A DNA stretch of 64,000 nucleotides from Moraxella osloensis (GTDB lineage: Bacteria > Pseudomonadota > Gammaproteobacteria > Pseudomonadales > Moraxellaceae): the NCBI RefSeq assembly GCF_001553955.1, contig NZ_CP014234.1, positions 496,001 to 560,000 of the forward strand. The letters are read 5' to 3'. The notes under the pieces are model-generated. The model ran no database searches and had not been told where the DNA came from. It was given only the letters and a program-made list of their open reading frames with translations. Within the stretch, counting starts at the first letter, position 1. Every line of letters starts with the position of its first letter. Of the stretch, positions 7,736 through 18,214 are shown one piece after another. The position numbers were made by a program, and so were the translations under genes.

Positions 7736-9136
7736 ATGAAAAAAAATACACACAAGCAATGGCAAGCGCTGTTATCTGCCAAACCTATCTATCACGGCAA
7801 TCACTTTACCCAATCCAAGACGTCAAGGACGGCATTTCATAAGGACTATGACAGGCTGGTTTTTTCGCAATCTTTTCGCCAACTGAATCAAAAAACCCAA
7901 GTGCATCCGTTAACCCATGAGATGGGTATTCATACCCGCTTAACCCATTCGCTTGAAGTGTCTTGTATTGGTCGCTCGCTGGGAATGATGAGCGCGGAGA
8001 AGCTCGGTAATGACTTGCCAAGCGGCTTTACCATGTCGGATATGGGAGTCATTGTGCAGGCAGCTTGTTTGGCGCATGACATCGGTAACCCCCCATTTGG
8101 GCATGCAGGTGAGCAGGCGATTCGAGATTGGTTTTTTCAGCCTGCACAGCGCCAATATCTGCAGCGACTTACCCCACGCCAGCAAATAGATTTATTAGCG
8201 TATGAAGGTAATGCTCAAGGTTTTCGACTGCTGACCCGTAACGAGCATCATCCCGATGCAGGCGGCATGCGCCTGACAGCGGCGACGCTGGGCGCTTTTA
8301 TGAAATACCCTTATCTTTCCACCCCTATCAACCCAGTCAGCAACCCAGTCAGCGACAGTGACGCACTGCCCTCACCCTTAACGCTCAAAAAATTTGGCTG
8401 CTTTGAAAGTGAAGCGCCGTATTTACAGGATTTGGCGGCGCAGCTGCGACTACCCAAGACCCAAAGAGGTTATGCGCGGCATCCATTGGCTTATTTGCTA
8501 GAAGCCGCCGATGATATTTGTTATGCGCTGATTGATTTGGAAGATGGGATTTTACTGGGTATGTTAGCGTATCATGAAGTTGAACCACTGCTGCTCAAAC
8601 TCGTCGGTAAACGGCTTGGCGTACCGCCTGAAGTCACAACCAATGCCCCTATCACCCAAAAATTAGCCGCGCTACGGGGTCGAGCAATGCGGCGATTGGT
8701 GGACAAGGTCACTGATGCCTTTGTTGCCAATCAAGCCGCCTTATTGGCAGGTGAGCTGACCGGCAGCTTATTTGACTACTGCCCCAATAACGTACGCAGT
8801 AGTATCAGTGAAGCCAAAAGCCTAGCCAATACCCGTATTTTTCAACATCCGAGCAAGGTACGCGTTGAAATCATGTCAAACCGCTGTTTACATACGCTAC
8901 TTGATGCGTTTATGCCGCTGGCGTTGACGGGTGATTCAGCAGACAGTATTTCTCAGTTTGAGCAATTACGCCTGCTTAATCTATTAAATGCCCATTTAAG
9001 CAATGTTAGTCGGCAATTAGGGGATGATGTTTATCAAAATATCTTGTGTATTTTAGACATGCTGACTGGCATGAATGATCATGAAGCCTATCGGCTCGCG
9101 CAAGCGTTAAAGGGCAATTGGTCGGTGAATATTTAA
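7736..9136 (+). CDS. dgt: Deoxyguanosinetriphosphate triphosphohydrolase-like protein (HD family)
   Basis: HD-domain enzyme that hydrolyses dGTP or related dNTPs to the nucleoside and triphosphate, affecting nucleotide pools. The 466-aa protein has the signature RLTHSLEVSCIGRSLG (about residues 62-77) and the metal-binding HD pair H114-D115 in AHDIGNPPFGHAGE, with a further conserved segment HPLAYLLEAADDICY near residue 250. It includes a small NPVSNPVS duplication (residues about 199-206) encoded by a perfect 12-bp tandem repeat at 8329-8352, in a loop. Substrate range cannot be read from the sequence. The ATG at 7736 lacks a strong Shine-Dalgarno. It stands alone, followed by a TetR gene 108 nt later. 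Confidence 0.9.
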   Translation: MKKNTHKQWQALLSAKPIYHGNHFTQSKTSRTAFHKDYDRLVFSQSFRQLNQKTQVHPLTHEMGIHTRLTHSLEVSCIGRSLGMMSAEKLGNDLPSGFTMSDMGVIVQAACLAHDIGNPPFGHAGEQAIRDWFFQPAQRQYLQRLTPRQQIDLLAYEGNAQGFRLLTRNEHHPDAGGMRLTAATLGAFMKYPYLSTPINPVSNPVSDSDALPSPLTLKKFGCFESEAPYLQDLAAQLRLPKTQRGYARHPLAYLLEAADDICYALIDLEDGILLGMLAYHEVEPLLLKLVGKRLGVPPEVTTNAPITQKLAALRGRAMRRLVDKVTDAFVANQAALLAGELTGSLFDYCPNNVRSSISEAKSLANTRIFQHPSKVRVEIMSNRCLHTLLDAFMPLALTGDSADSISQFEQLRLLNLLNAHLSNVSRQLGDDVYQNILCILDMLTGMNDHEAYRLAQALKGNWSVNI

Positions 9137-9244
9137 ACCTCATCGCTGAGCTTCAATCATCAATCGTCAATCGTCAACGATTGTATATTTGGCGTTTTCG
9201 GCTTAGAATATTTTTCCTTATTTAACCCGCTGATTGGATACCTA

Positions 9245-9868
9245 ATGACTAGCCGTGACTTGCAAAAACGCCAAACCCGTCAAGCCTTTTTTCAATCGGT
9301 GCTTCAGTTATCGAGGTCGGGGCATGCGTTTTCGTCGATTTCACTTCGCCAGATTAGCCGCGAAGTGGGCGTAGTGCCGACGGCTTTTTATCGCCATTTT
9401 CAGGATATCGATGAGCTTGGCACCTGCTTAGTCAATGAAGAACTCGGTCACACCCTGCAAAGTCTGCGCGATCATTTGCAGCTGGGTCGCACCCGAACGC
9501 ATGAAGGGCAAATTGCCTCAAGCGTGCGTTTCTTTTTGGAAAGTGTGGAGCACGCGTCATTGCACTGGCACTTTATTGTCTCTGAGCGCTATGGTGGTAA
9601 CCAAGCTGTGCAACATGCACTCGATGAGCAAATCAGCTTGTTTGCGCAAATCATGACCGATGATTTGGCCATGCAGCCTGCCTTTGGACATTTAAATCAA
9701 GAAGTGCGCCTGCTGATTGCGGATATGGGCGTGAATATGTATTTTTCTTGGGTGTATAAATGGCTCAAATTTGACCCCACAGAGATACAAGGTAAACAAG
9801 AGTATCTCAATCGCTGTATCAAACAGGCGCAAGTGCTGTTTTATGGCGTCCGTAATTGGTGTCCTTAA
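9245..9868 (+). CDS. fabR: TetR-family transcriptional repressor, FabR-like
   Basis: The 207-aa protein has an N-terminal TetR helix-turn-helix (about residues 8-55) with ISLRQISREVGVVPTAFYRHF followed by DIDELG, very close in pattern to FabR, the repressor of unsaturated fatty acid synthesis genes. The rest is the all-helical ligand domain, with RYGG near residue 118 and a C-terminal YGVRNW segment. FabR in known bacteria senses long-chain acyl thioesters and represses fabA/fabB-type or desaturase genes. No such target gene is next to it here, so the function is inferred from the HTH resemblance. ATG 9245 fits the family N-terminus. It ends at a bidirectional terminator facing tamB. Confidence 0.72.
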   Translation: MTSRDLQKRQTRQAFFQSVLQLSRSGHAFSSISLRQISREVGVVPTAFYRHFQDIDELGTCLVNEELGHTLQSLRDHLQLGRTRTHEGQIASSVRFFLESVEHASLHWHFIVSERYGGNQAVQHALDEQISLFAQIMTDDLAMQPAFGHLNQEVRLLIADMGVNMYFSWVYKWLKFDPTEIQGKQEYLNRCIKQAQVLFYGVRNWCP

Positions 9869-9914
9869 CCAAAACTTAAGCTAAAAAACAGTGAAACCAA
9901 CAGACAGTGAAACC

Positions 9915-9947
9915 AAAAAAAGGCTGAGCATCAAATCAGCCTTTTTT
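9915..9947. terminator. Bidirectional terminator between fabR-like gene and tamB
   Basis: GGCTGA (9922-9927) pairs with TCAGCC (9936-9941). The flanking A-run (9915-9921) and T-run (9942-9947) extend the stem and give U-tracts in both directions, serving the two convergent genes. Confidence 0.85.
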
Positions 9948-9966
9948 ATTACTATTTATTAACCCA

Positions 9967-12900
9967 TTAATAGCGCCAGTTATAAATCAAATCGACAGAG
10001 TTATTGATGGCAGATTTAGCCTCAATGTATAAGCGTCTTGTTAATTGATAACGCATACTGAGCTCAGGCTGCGAGGTGAACACGCCTACCCCATAACGTA
10101 TAAACAAGTCTGGGGTGATATACCCCGTTAGACTGACCAAGGTGTCATTGCCCGAGCCATTGGCATCTAACGTTAAACGCTGCAACCCAAACGCCCGACC
10201 AATTTGGTTGGTAAATTGGCGCGTCCCGCTTAAGCCATAACTTAACCCTGCTGCGGCAATGGTATTGTCGACGCGGTTTCTAAAGTCTTGTTCGTTGGTA
10301 TTTTGACCTGAATTGTTATTTAGACTACCTGTCACCCACGCATTCATCGCCTGCTGTTCACTGAGTCCGCCATTATTAAACACGGTAATATTTGGCGCAC
10401 TGGTGCTGCCTTTGACTTTGACACCCACTTGTACGCCTTGCACGTCTTTTACTGCCTCTACGTTTAGCAGTGGTTTCATCACTTCACCATTGAACCGAAC
10501 TTGCGCAAAGTTTAGAGTCAAGCTTTGCCCAAATACTTCGACTTTTGAGCGGCGTGATACTTGCACCACGCCTTCTGCTTTCATGGTGCCTTGACCGCGC
10601 TGGGTAATATGCAGTGCACCCGCCAATGGTAAGCGTGCCCCAAAACCTTGGAAACTTATGCGCTCGCCGAGATCGACACCCACATCCGCGTTGATATTCC
10701 AAGGTTGGGTGACTTTTAGTACGTCATCAATCTGACCCATCAAGCGTCTATCAATCACGTTAACATCTGGGGATTTGCTCACCACATTGCCTGTGGCCTC
10801 AGGGGGGCGAATGGTGGCGCGAGGCACATCAATCACGCCGACGATATTCACGTAGCGCTGGCTAGGTTTGACAATCACATCAAAAATTGGATTAATAATG
10901 GCAGTAATTTCAGGTGGCTGACTCACTTGCAGCGCTTTACCTTGCAACTTCAGCTTGGCCTGCAGCTCATGTGTCCAGTCAACTGTACCAGTAATGGTAC
11001 CTTGACCATCGCCTGCACTGGCAAAAGACCCATCAATAGAGGCTTGATTGCCTGCCACGTGCGATAACACATTAATCTTATCAAAGCGCATCGGCACGCC
11101 TGTGATGCTAAGACCGGCATCTTGTAGCTCAATATCGCCCACAAATTTGGGCTGCATTAATGAGCCGCTGATTTTACCTGCCACTAGACCGTTACCTGTC
11201 AAGCGTTCAAACGATGGGAAGAAAGGTTTAAACACCGCCAAATCAATATCTTGAAAAACAACAGTGCCTGAAATCGGTTTTGACTGTATGTAGGGATTGA
11301 CGGTGGCGTCCAAATAACCATTGCCCGCGCCATTGGCTGTTTTGATATCTGCACGAAGTTTTAGCCCTTCTGCGGTTGAACGGGCGATGACACTGATACG
11401 CTCATAGGCAATGGTCGTTGGATTTTCTTCAGGGGTTTGTGCTGCGGTACCAAATACGCCGTTATCGGTAAAGAAGCTGGCATTGATACTGGGTCGTTGG
11501 TTCTTCTGCCAATGAACGAGTGCGGTGCCGTTGAGTTTTCCTGACCAAGCGATATCACGCGGCATCACCACAGAGAAAATTTGGCTATCAATTTGTTGCA
11601 CGCTGACATCGACATTGCCTTGCCCATTACTGACCACAAGGTTGTTTTTTAGACACAGACTGCCGTTTTGACCCACCATTTGCCAGCAGTGTGCCGCCAT
11701 TTGTACATTTAGGTTTTGCCAGCCCAATAGCATTTGGGCGGGTTGTAGCTGTTGCAGCTTGGCATATTTGGTACCAATTTGTCCATTACCGAGCAGACCC
11801 GACCACTGTTTTTTGGCAAGATCGATACGGCCTTTGAGCGTCGCTTGCACTTGTCCTTTGGTACTATCTGCTTTGACATCTAAGGTGTGATTGTCTTGGG
11901 TACCGTTAAAATACAGTTGCACAGAGCGCAGCGGTTGATTGGCGATGTTGATACCCGTTGCAGTCAATTGCAACTGACTGGGTGATTTGGCAAGATTGAC
12001 CAATTTACCGGTGACTTTGGCATCGAGTACCACAAAGTTTGGCAGTGAAATGTTACGCCCGACTAAATCCACATAGATGTTAGGCAGGGCTTGGTTGTTA
12101 CCTTGGGTTAAGATAATACCGCCTTTAACGATACCTTTTAGCTGCGGCATTAGCTGATTGAGTGTGCTGATATCGACACTGGTCACTAGTTGATTTTGGT
12201 TGCCATTGGCGGTGATGCGATTGCTGCCCCATTGTACCAATAGATTATTGGCTTGCAGACTTTCAACAAGACGGCGGATTTGTCCGTATTTTTGACTATT
12301 GGCACCATTTTCAATGACTTGGCGCAGCGTGCTTAGGTCTTTTGGCAAATTCAGTTTTGCGGTCAATTGACCCGTTGCCATCAAAGGTTGATTTTTTAGT
12401 CTGCCTTTGAGGTTCATATTGGCGATATGAATATACTGAGCGCCTGCCCGCCAGTAGCCATCGGTATTGATGGTGCCGGTGATTTGGCTTGGCAGACTTG
12501 GCACAAAATAGCTGGCATCAAAATTTTTCATGTCAGCACTGATATGCCAGCCGGCACCATTGGTCATATCAATGCTACCGTTGGCATTGATATAGCCTTC
12601 TCTACCTTGATGGCTAAATTGATTAATTTTAAGCTGCTTGGGTGTGCCTGCAATATCAAATTTAAACGAGCCTGCGGGTACGTTTGGCGCATTAAGGCTA
12701 CCATCAAATTTGGCGGCGATATAAGATAACTTATTGCCCAGTACATCGGCACGTACTTTGCCCGCGCCTTTTAACGCTAAGTGTTTTTTGCTGTTATTAG
12801 CGCCCAATAAATCCCCTGTCATGTCAATTTGGTTGATGGTGACATCATGACGGTTCAACAAGGCTTGATTGGCTTGACGGAGCTGTTGCAGGGTGCCACT

Positions 12901-14766
12901 GGCAACCACATTGCCTGTTAAGTCTTGCAGCGGGATGCTATTTAAAATGCTGTGGGCATTTAAATGGTTGGTTTTGGCATTGATTTGCCAAGCTAACGGC
13001 TGATTGCCGCTGGCTAGTTTAATTTTACCATTACCTGCCAAATTACCTGCCACGCCTTGATACAGCAATTGAGTGATGTCAACTATCTGACCTGTTTTGT
13101 TGACATTGACTTGATAATTACCGCTTGGGGCTTGATTGAGCTTTAGTATATTGGCATTGACTTGCGCTTGTACACTGCTGGGTCGCTTGCCGTCTGCCGG
13201 CTGAAAAATCACCTGCGCTTTGCCATTGGGACTGTTAAGCTCGCCAATGCTCGGTAAATTGTGACGTATCAGCCGTTGCCAATTGGCATCGATAGTATAA
13301 GGTTTATGGTTGCCTTTGGCTTGTCGGATATCGGCATTGATAATTTCACCATCATCTTGGCGCAGATTTGCCCGTACTTGCATCGGCAATTTATCGGTTG
13401 CCACATCATAGACAATGCCCAGTTTGCCTGTTAAGGTCTCTGGTGCATAGGGAGCGATGTCTTTTGGCAACAACTGACGAATCTTAAAGCCATTACCCGT
13501 ATTCATCAGGGCAATACGGGTGCGGTCATGCCAATCAATCGTGCCTTGACTCATCAATGTGCCTTGCGCGACTTTAGCGGTGAGGTATTCGATGCTAAGT
13601 TTTTGATTGGCAATCACGCCGCGGCCTTGATAATGCCCATCGGGGATATCTTTGGCAGTCAAATCAGCATTGATACGCAGCTGTATATTATTGGTCACCC
13701 CTGTCGCGGTCGCTAGTCCATTTTTTAGATGGATGTTTTGACTGGTGGCATAGGGTAATAACACATCTTTCCATTCAAGTTTGGCATTAAATGGCGCGTT
13801 TTTATCCATCGGCTGCGCTGTTACATGCCCAGTAACATCCGATTTATTGTATTTACTTTTTATATCCGCGGTCAAAAATTTCAAACTGCCTGTGGCATGG
13901 GTATCAAGCGCATCGACATACACTTTTGACAGCGAATTGACAATAACCAATCCTGTCACATCCAGCGGATAATCCTGCTGTAGGTCAATTTTGCCTTTGA
14001 CTTTATCGACGCTTAATAAATTGTTATACGCCAATTTGCCTTCGTCAACCGTGATTTGGGTATCATACCAAGTAAACTTTTGGATATGCGCTTGTTTAAA
14101 ATCGATGGGGTCGCGGGTCACTTGCTGATAGCGCACTAAATTTGCTTTTACGTCATCTAAGGTTAAGTTAACAGGCAGTGCAATACGTGGGTAATCAAAG
14201 GGTTTGTTGGTTGGCGGCTTTTTGTAGATGATGACCATGCGATTGATGTTGGCTTCACGCAGATGCACTTGTTTATTGATAAGGGCGCGCCAGCCAATTT
14301 TTACATAGGCTTTATCAACGGTGACTTCGACATAATTTTTTGGCGGTTTATCAGGAATTTTAAGATCATATATCCAGATACCATCACGAAGATTGCCTTT
14401 ACCATATTTTAGGCTGATACCTGTTTCTTGAACGATGGCATTGATAAGTAACCGTGTACCCCACGGGGTGCCGACGGCATAATAAGCCCCTAACAATATT
14501 ACAATCAAAATAACGACTAACACCATCACAATTTTGGTGACAAAACCCTGCCGATACCAGTGTCGAAGCCAACCCGCCTCTTCTTTTGCAGGTTTTGCTG
14601 GGTCTAAATCATCACTGGTTGCCGTATCCGCATGGTTAGCGTTTAAATCTTCACCGTTTGGATTTTCAGTGTCTAGTTTAGCGTCTAGGTCATTATCTAC
14701 CAACGATTTATCGTCAGGCTTGGTGCCATCTTCGGGCAATGAGTCGTGGTTATTATCATCTTTCAT
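9967..14766 (-). CDS. tamB: Translocation and assembly module inner-membrane protein TamB
   Basis: Very large AsmA-like/DUF490 protein (1599 aa) that spans the periplasm and works with TamA in outer-membrane protein insertion and phospholipid transport. An acidic, Asp/Asn-rich cytoplasmic N-terminus of about 75 residues precedes a single membrane helix (about 78-98). A long beta-rich region of repeating short strands follows, ending in the C-terminal TamB/DUF490 domain (about residues 1220-1599) that closes with a beta-strand YNWRY. It is longer than the E. coli protein (about 1260 aa). tamA lies 160 nt upstream on the same strand, so the pair is probably one operon. The start ATG at 14766 gives the acidic N-terminus; no strong ribosome binding site is seen. 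Confidence 0.92.
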   Translation of the reverse strand: MKDDNNHDSLPEDGTKPDDKSLVDNDLDAKLDTENPNGEDLNANHADTATSDDLDPAKPAKEEAGWLRHWYRQGFVTKIVMVLVVILIVILLGAYYAVGTPWGTRLLINAIVQETGISLKYGKGNLRDGIWIYDLKIPDKPPKNYVEVTVDKAYVKIGWRALINKQVHLREANINRMVIIYKKPPTNKPFDYPRIALPVNLTLDDVKANLVRYQQVTRDPIDFKQAHIQKFTWYDTQITVDEGKLAYNNLLSVDKVKGKIDLQQDYPLDVTGLVIVNSLSKVYVDALDTHATGSLKFLTADIKSKYNKSDVTGHVTAQPMDKNAPFNAKLEWKDVLLPYATSQNIHLKNGLATATGVTNNIQLRINADLTAKDIPDGHYQGRGVIANQKLSIEYLTAKVAQGTLMSQGTIDWHDRTRIALMNTGNGFKIRQLLPKDIAPYAPETLTGKLGIVYDVATDKLPMQVRANLRQDDGEIINADIRQAKGNHKPYTIDANWQRLIRHNLPSIGELNSPNGKAQVIFQPADGKRPSSVQAQVNANILKLNQAPSGNYQVNVNKTGQIVDITQLLYQGVAGNLAGNGKIKLASGNQPLAWQINAKTNHLNAHSILNSIPLQDLTGNVVASGTLQQLRQANQALLNRHDVTINQIDMTGDLLGANNSKKHLALKGAGKVRADVLGNKLSYIAAKFDGSLNAPNVPAGSFKFDIAGTPKQLKINQFSHQGREGYINANGSIDMTNGAGWHISADMKNFDASYFVPSLPSQITGTINTDGYWRAGAQYIHIANMNLKGRLKNQPLMATGQLTAKLNLPKDLSTLRQVIENGANSQKYGQIRRLVESLQANNLLVQWGSNRITANGNQNQLVTSVDISTLNQLMPQLKGIVKGGIILTQGNNQALPNIYVDLVGRNISLPNFVVLDAKVTGKLVNLAKSPSQLQLTATGINIANQPLRSVQLYFNGTQDNHTLDVKADSTKGQVQATLKGRIDLAKKQWSGLLGNGQIGTKYAKLQQLQPAQMLLGWQNLNVQMAAHCWQMVGQNGSLCLKNNLVVSNGQGNVDVSVQQIDSQIFSVVMPRDIAWSGKLNGTALVHWQKNQRPSINASFFTDNGVFGTAAQTPEENPTTIAYERISVIARSTAEGLKLRADIKTANGAGNGYLDATVNPYIQSKPISGTVVFQDIDLAVFKPFFPSFERLTGNGLVAGKISGSLMQPKFVGDIELQDAGLSITGVPMRFDKINVLSHVAGNQASIDGSFASAGDGQGTITGTVDWTHELQAKLKLQGKALQVSQPPEITAIINPIFDVIVKPSQRYVNIVGVIDVPRATIRPPEATGNVVSKSPDVNVIDRRLMGQIDDVLKVTQPWNINADVGVDLGERISFQGFGARLPLAGALHITQRGQGTMKAEGVVQVSRRSKVEVFGQSLTLNFAQVRFNGEVMKPLLNVEAVKDVQGVQVGVKVKGSTSAPNITVFNNGGLSEQQAMNAWVTGSLNNNSGQNTNEQDFRNRVDNTIAAAGLSYGLSGTRQFTNQIGRAFGLQRLTLDANGSGNDTLVSLTGYITPDLFIRYGVGVFTSQPELSMRYQLTRRLYIEAKSAINNSVDLIYNWRY

Positions 14767-14926
14767 TAATATCGCAAATCAATCGTTGGCTCACTACAAA
14801 AACACAGGTTCTATGCGCTATATATGGGCGGCATATTGGATAAACCTTACATACTAGCAAAGTTTTATCCAAAAATCTTAACTAAAAACCTTGCACAAAA
14901 TAACGCAGTGTTTTTTAGCCAAATTA

Positions 14927-17900
14927 TTATAGCGGTGAACCGATAAAGAAATGTAAACGGACATCGTTGTTATCCCCGGTCAGACCTTTTGCCACATCGA
15001 GTCGTACCAAGCCTATCGGTGATTGCCAGCGGATACCTGTACCGATACTGACCGCCGTTGTGTTATCATATTCGCCAGTCGTATCATACGCATTACCAAA
15101 ATCGGTAAACACAGCGCCACGAAAACTCGGTCTAAACTCATAGTTATACTCTGCCGACCCTACTGCTAACGCATCACCGCCGACTAAGAAATTTTCGCCG
15201 CCATAGGTCGGTGCTAAACTATCGGTGTTGTAGCCGCGGATACTAGAATCACCGCCTGCAAAAAAGCGTGAACGGTAAGGCACATCATAAAAATCACCGC
15301 TATATAGATAGCCCAAATCCAGTCGCCCAATCACTTGTTGTTTGTTATCTTTGCCAAAAGTATACATCCCCGTACCACCTGCGCGTAGAATGGCCATATT
15401 GGTGTCACTCAGTGCCCCTTTAGCACCGACTTCAAGCGAATAACGTTGGCTATAACCCCACGTTGGCGTCAGCATATTGTCTGCTACCGTTTTATTGATT
15501 GCATAACCCGCTAACAAGGCTTGTTGGGTATAATCCGATGCATAGTTGTTAAAAGGATAAGGCAAACTATCGGTGCTATATTTTTCAGGGTCGACGGTCA
15601 ATTTATCGCCACGGTAGCGCAGTGAATAGGTGCGATTCCAACCACTATCATGATAAATATTGCGGGCGATACTGGCATAGATAGTGTCTGCCTCAAAGGT
15701 ATTGACTAGGTCATCAACTTCTTTGTGCTGATAGCCGACTGTGCCTGTTAGTTTATCGTTGAGGGGATGCTTGTAGGGCAAGCTGGCATTAAATTCCACC
15801 GCTTGATCGACTTTAGATAACGCCACTGATGCCCCAGTCTGCAGACCACTTCGGTTAACCAAGTTGTTTTGATATTTACCGGTCAAGCGCACGCCTACGT
15901 CAGTTTCATAACCCAAACCCACCTGTGCCTCATGCGGCTTGGTGGCATTGAGTACCACATAGGTTGGGATTTGCTTTGTTTCATACACTTGTCGTGGCGT
16001 GAGCTTTGGTATGACTTGGTCTTCTCGTGGTTTGATGGGTAAGTCTTTGTCTTTATCCAGTTTTTTTGCCGTTTTACTGACCGCATTGGCAATGACCACC
16101 AGCGGATTTTTACTTTTATTTTCAGCCTCGGGTGATAACTCCATATCTTCGGGTGCGGTCAATAAGTTTTTGGCTTTTCTGCTGATGGCATTGAGACGTT
16201 GTTCGGTCGAGTCATCGACCTCAAATTGAATCGGCGCGATGTCATTGGGGTCTTGCACCTGATTGATCGTTTTTTGCGTTGTACTATCGACAGTACCTGC
16301 AGATTGAAGTTCAGATGAGTTGCTTTGAGTTGAGTTGCTTTGAGATGCGAGACTCTGATCAGTTGAATTGGCGGATAAAATACCGGCGGCTGTATTAGAA
16401 GTGTCCGCGATATTGTCGGCTGTGGTACTGCTGCCGCTCGCAGTGCTGAGCGTCGCCGAGCCAGATTGTTCAAATGCGATATCGCTTGCCGCTTCGTCCG
16501 ATGGCATGATGACATCCACATCCACCCCATTAAAATAACGGGTGGCGGTCAAGTTGTTGGTAAATTCGCTGACAAAGGGTTGATAGTAGGCATCGCCTTT
16601 TTGGTACGTCATTAATGCTTTGAGCAGCTTTGGTTTTAAAGGCAGTTTATCGGGATCATCGGTCAAATTGCCTTGTTTATCAATGTTATATATCTTCACA
16701 TCATCAAAATGATAGCGAGTTTTTGTGTCATAAATTAGGTCAACATCGGCGGTATTGTCCGGCAAAATAATATCTACTGAACTGTTGAGCCATTTGGCAT
16801 CGAAGTAACCATTGGTCTGCGCGACGCCTTCAATCGTCGCCTTTGCGGCTTTATAGATACCATGACTGAACACATCCCCTTCTTTGGGTGGGATTTCTTT
16901 CTCAATCACAGGATACACCGGCAGCGCGTTATCGCCTTTTCCGCCTTCACCACGGATATCAATGATGCGATTTTGCACGATGACGGGTTTGCCGACCTCT
17001 AAGCTGACTTGGATATTGTCTTTGCCCAAATGCTTAAAGGCGATTTTAGTGTCATAAAAACCCACCGCCTCTGCTGCATCTTTGGCAATTTGGCGTAATT
17101 TGTTCACACTGGCATTAAAATCCGACACCGATTCGACGGTCACTTTTTCCAATGCCGCTTTGATATTGCGCGCAGGCTCAAGTTTGGCATCTGCATTGGC
17201 AAAGCTGATATCAATATAGTTGAGCCCTTCCCCGCGACCAATGATTTTGTTCTTCAAGCGCGCCATGATGCCTTGCGACTCTGCGGTCACGGTTGAGTTG
17301 GCTTGTGGGGTGGTCAATGCCGCTGTTTGCTGTTGATAGGCGGGCAAGTAATCATTGGGATTGATGGTGTCGGTGGATTTGATATTACTGGCATCATTAG
17401 CGACGCCTTGATTACTAGGATTTTGATTAGCAATATTTTGGTTAGCGATATTTTGATTAGATAAATTGGTTTGCTCGCTCACTTTTTGATTAATCGCGTC
17501 GAAATTCTGTTTTTCGGTTGTTAGCTGCTCAGTGACTTGTGCTTGTGCTTGGGATTGTGATTGGGTATTCACGCTTGCAGGCTTGCTATTGTTGACTTGA
17601 TTGGCAACCGACTGCGGCGTTGTTTGGTCTAATGCTTTACTGTAGCCGACACTAGGTTGGTTTTGTTTCAACGTCGCCACAGGTTGGTTGAAATTATTAA
17701 AGTCTGCCAAGGTCTGATTATCGAGTTGTTGACCAATTTTATCTTCAACGCGCTGCTGATTGAGTTGATACAGATAAGGCTGAGCAGTGTTGGCATCGGT
17801 TGTGATACTATCTTGCGCAGCTGCCGCAGGTGTGGCATTTTGCGTTGCCGTGGTGCCCTTGTTGTCATTGGCAGTGGTCTGCGCTACGCTGTTAGTGGTT

Positions 17901-18214
17901 AGCGTGCTATTCGTTGCTGAGCTGTTAGCTAAAGTATTAAATGAGCTGTTAGCTGAACTACTAACAGTAGCTGGCATTGCTGGCGTTTGTGCCCCCCAAG
18001 CAGGCACCACACTCACACTAACCAAGGTAATTGCCAAACGTATGGGGGTCAAGCGAAACAGCGAATGATTTGATACGCTAGAATGGGTGGGGCTTTGACA
18101 TGGATTTGACGGACAAGGATTGGACGATAGTGGACAGATGTCATGAAAAAAACTGAACGGGTTATCGGTCAATGCGGTTGACTGACGATAGGGTAGCAAA
18201 TTTATTGGTTTCAT
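14927..18214 (-). CDS. tamA: Translocation and assembly module outer-membrane protein TamA (extended, low-complexity-rich)
   Basis: BamA/Omp85-family outer-membrane protein forming the TAM complex with TamB. The C-terminal half is a clear Omp85 beta-barrel: FFAGGDSSIRGY, then the final motif SPIGLVRLDVAKGL and a terminal strand ending FFIGSPL. POTRA-like repeats start near residue 330. The protein is 1095 aa against about 580 in E. coli. The excess lies in a Gln/Asn/Ala/Ser-rich region (about residues 80-310) and a Ser/Thr/Asn/Gln-rich insert (about 595-670) before the barrel. The hydrophobic signal segment ITLVSVSVVPAWGA lies at residues 62-75, after an unusual 50-residue lead. ATG 18214 was preferred to TTG 18226, with AAGGA 13 nt upstream. 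A TTG start at Leu55 (18052) is an alternative. Probably co-transcribed with tamB. Confidence 0.88.
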   Translation of the reverse strand: MKPINLLPYRQSTALTDNPFSFFHDICPLSSNPCPSNPCQSPTHSSVSNHSLFRLTPIRLAITLVSVSVVPAWGAQTPAMPATVSSSANSSFNTLANSSATNSTLTTNSVAQTTANDNKGTTATQNATPAAAAQDSITTDANTAQPYLYQLNQQRVEDKIGQQLDNQTLADFNNFNQPVATLKQNQPSVGYSKALDQTTPQSVANQVNNSKPASVNTQSQSQAQAQVTEQLTTEKQNFDAINQKVSEQTNLSNQNIANQNIANQNPSNQGVANDASNIKSTDTINPNDYLPAYQQQTAALTTPQANSTVTAESQGIMARLKNKIIGRGEGLNYIDISFANADAKLEPARNIKAALEKVTVESVSDFNASVNKLRQIAKDAAEAVGFYDTKIAFKHLGKDNIQVSLEVGKPVIVQNRIIDIRGEGGKGDNALPVYPVIEKEIPPKEGDVFSHGIYKAAKATIEGVAQTNGYFDAKWLNSSVDIILPDNTADVDLIYDTKTRYHFDDVKIYNIDKQGNLTDDPDKLPLKPKLLKALMTYQKGDAYYQPFVSEFTNNLTATRYFNGVDVDVIMPSDEAASDIAFEQSGSATLSTASGSSTTADNIADTSNTAAGILSANSTDQSLASQSNSTQSNSSELQSAGTVDSTTQKTINQVQDPNDIAPIQFEVDDSTEQRLNAISRKAKNLLTAPEDMELSPEAENKSKNPLVVIANAVSKTAKKLDKDKDLPIKPREDQVIPKLTPRQVYETKQIPTYVVLNATKPHEAQVGLGYETDVGVRLTGKYQNNLVNRSGLQTGASVALSKVDQAVEFNASLPYKHPLNDKLTGTVGYQHKEVDDLVNTFEADTIYASIARNIYHDSGWNRTYSLRYRGDKLTVDPEKYSTDSLPYPFNNYASDYTQQALLAGYAINKTVADNMLTPTWGYSQRYSLEVGAKGALSDTNMAILRAGGTGMYTFGKDNKQQVIGRLDLGYLYSGDFYDVPYRSRFFAGGDSSIRGYNTDSLAPTYGGENFLVGGDALAVGSAEYNYEFRPSFRGAVFTDFGNAYDTTGEYDNTTAVSIGTGIRWQSPIGLVRLDVAKGLTGDNNDVRLHFFIGSPL
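17421..17465 (-). repeat. 15-bp tandem repeat inside tamA
   Basis: Three 15-bp units at 17421-17435, 17436-17450 and 17451-17465 encode, on the minus strand, the NQNIANQNIANQ-type repeats of the Gln/Asn-rich region. In-frame length change would alter only repeat number. Confidence 0.85.

Noticed and set aside
9158-9185. ATCGTCA repeats before the FabR-like gene as a possible CRISPR or operator array
   Set aside because: Only two to three 7-bp copies without spacers; explained by the general short-duplication pattern.
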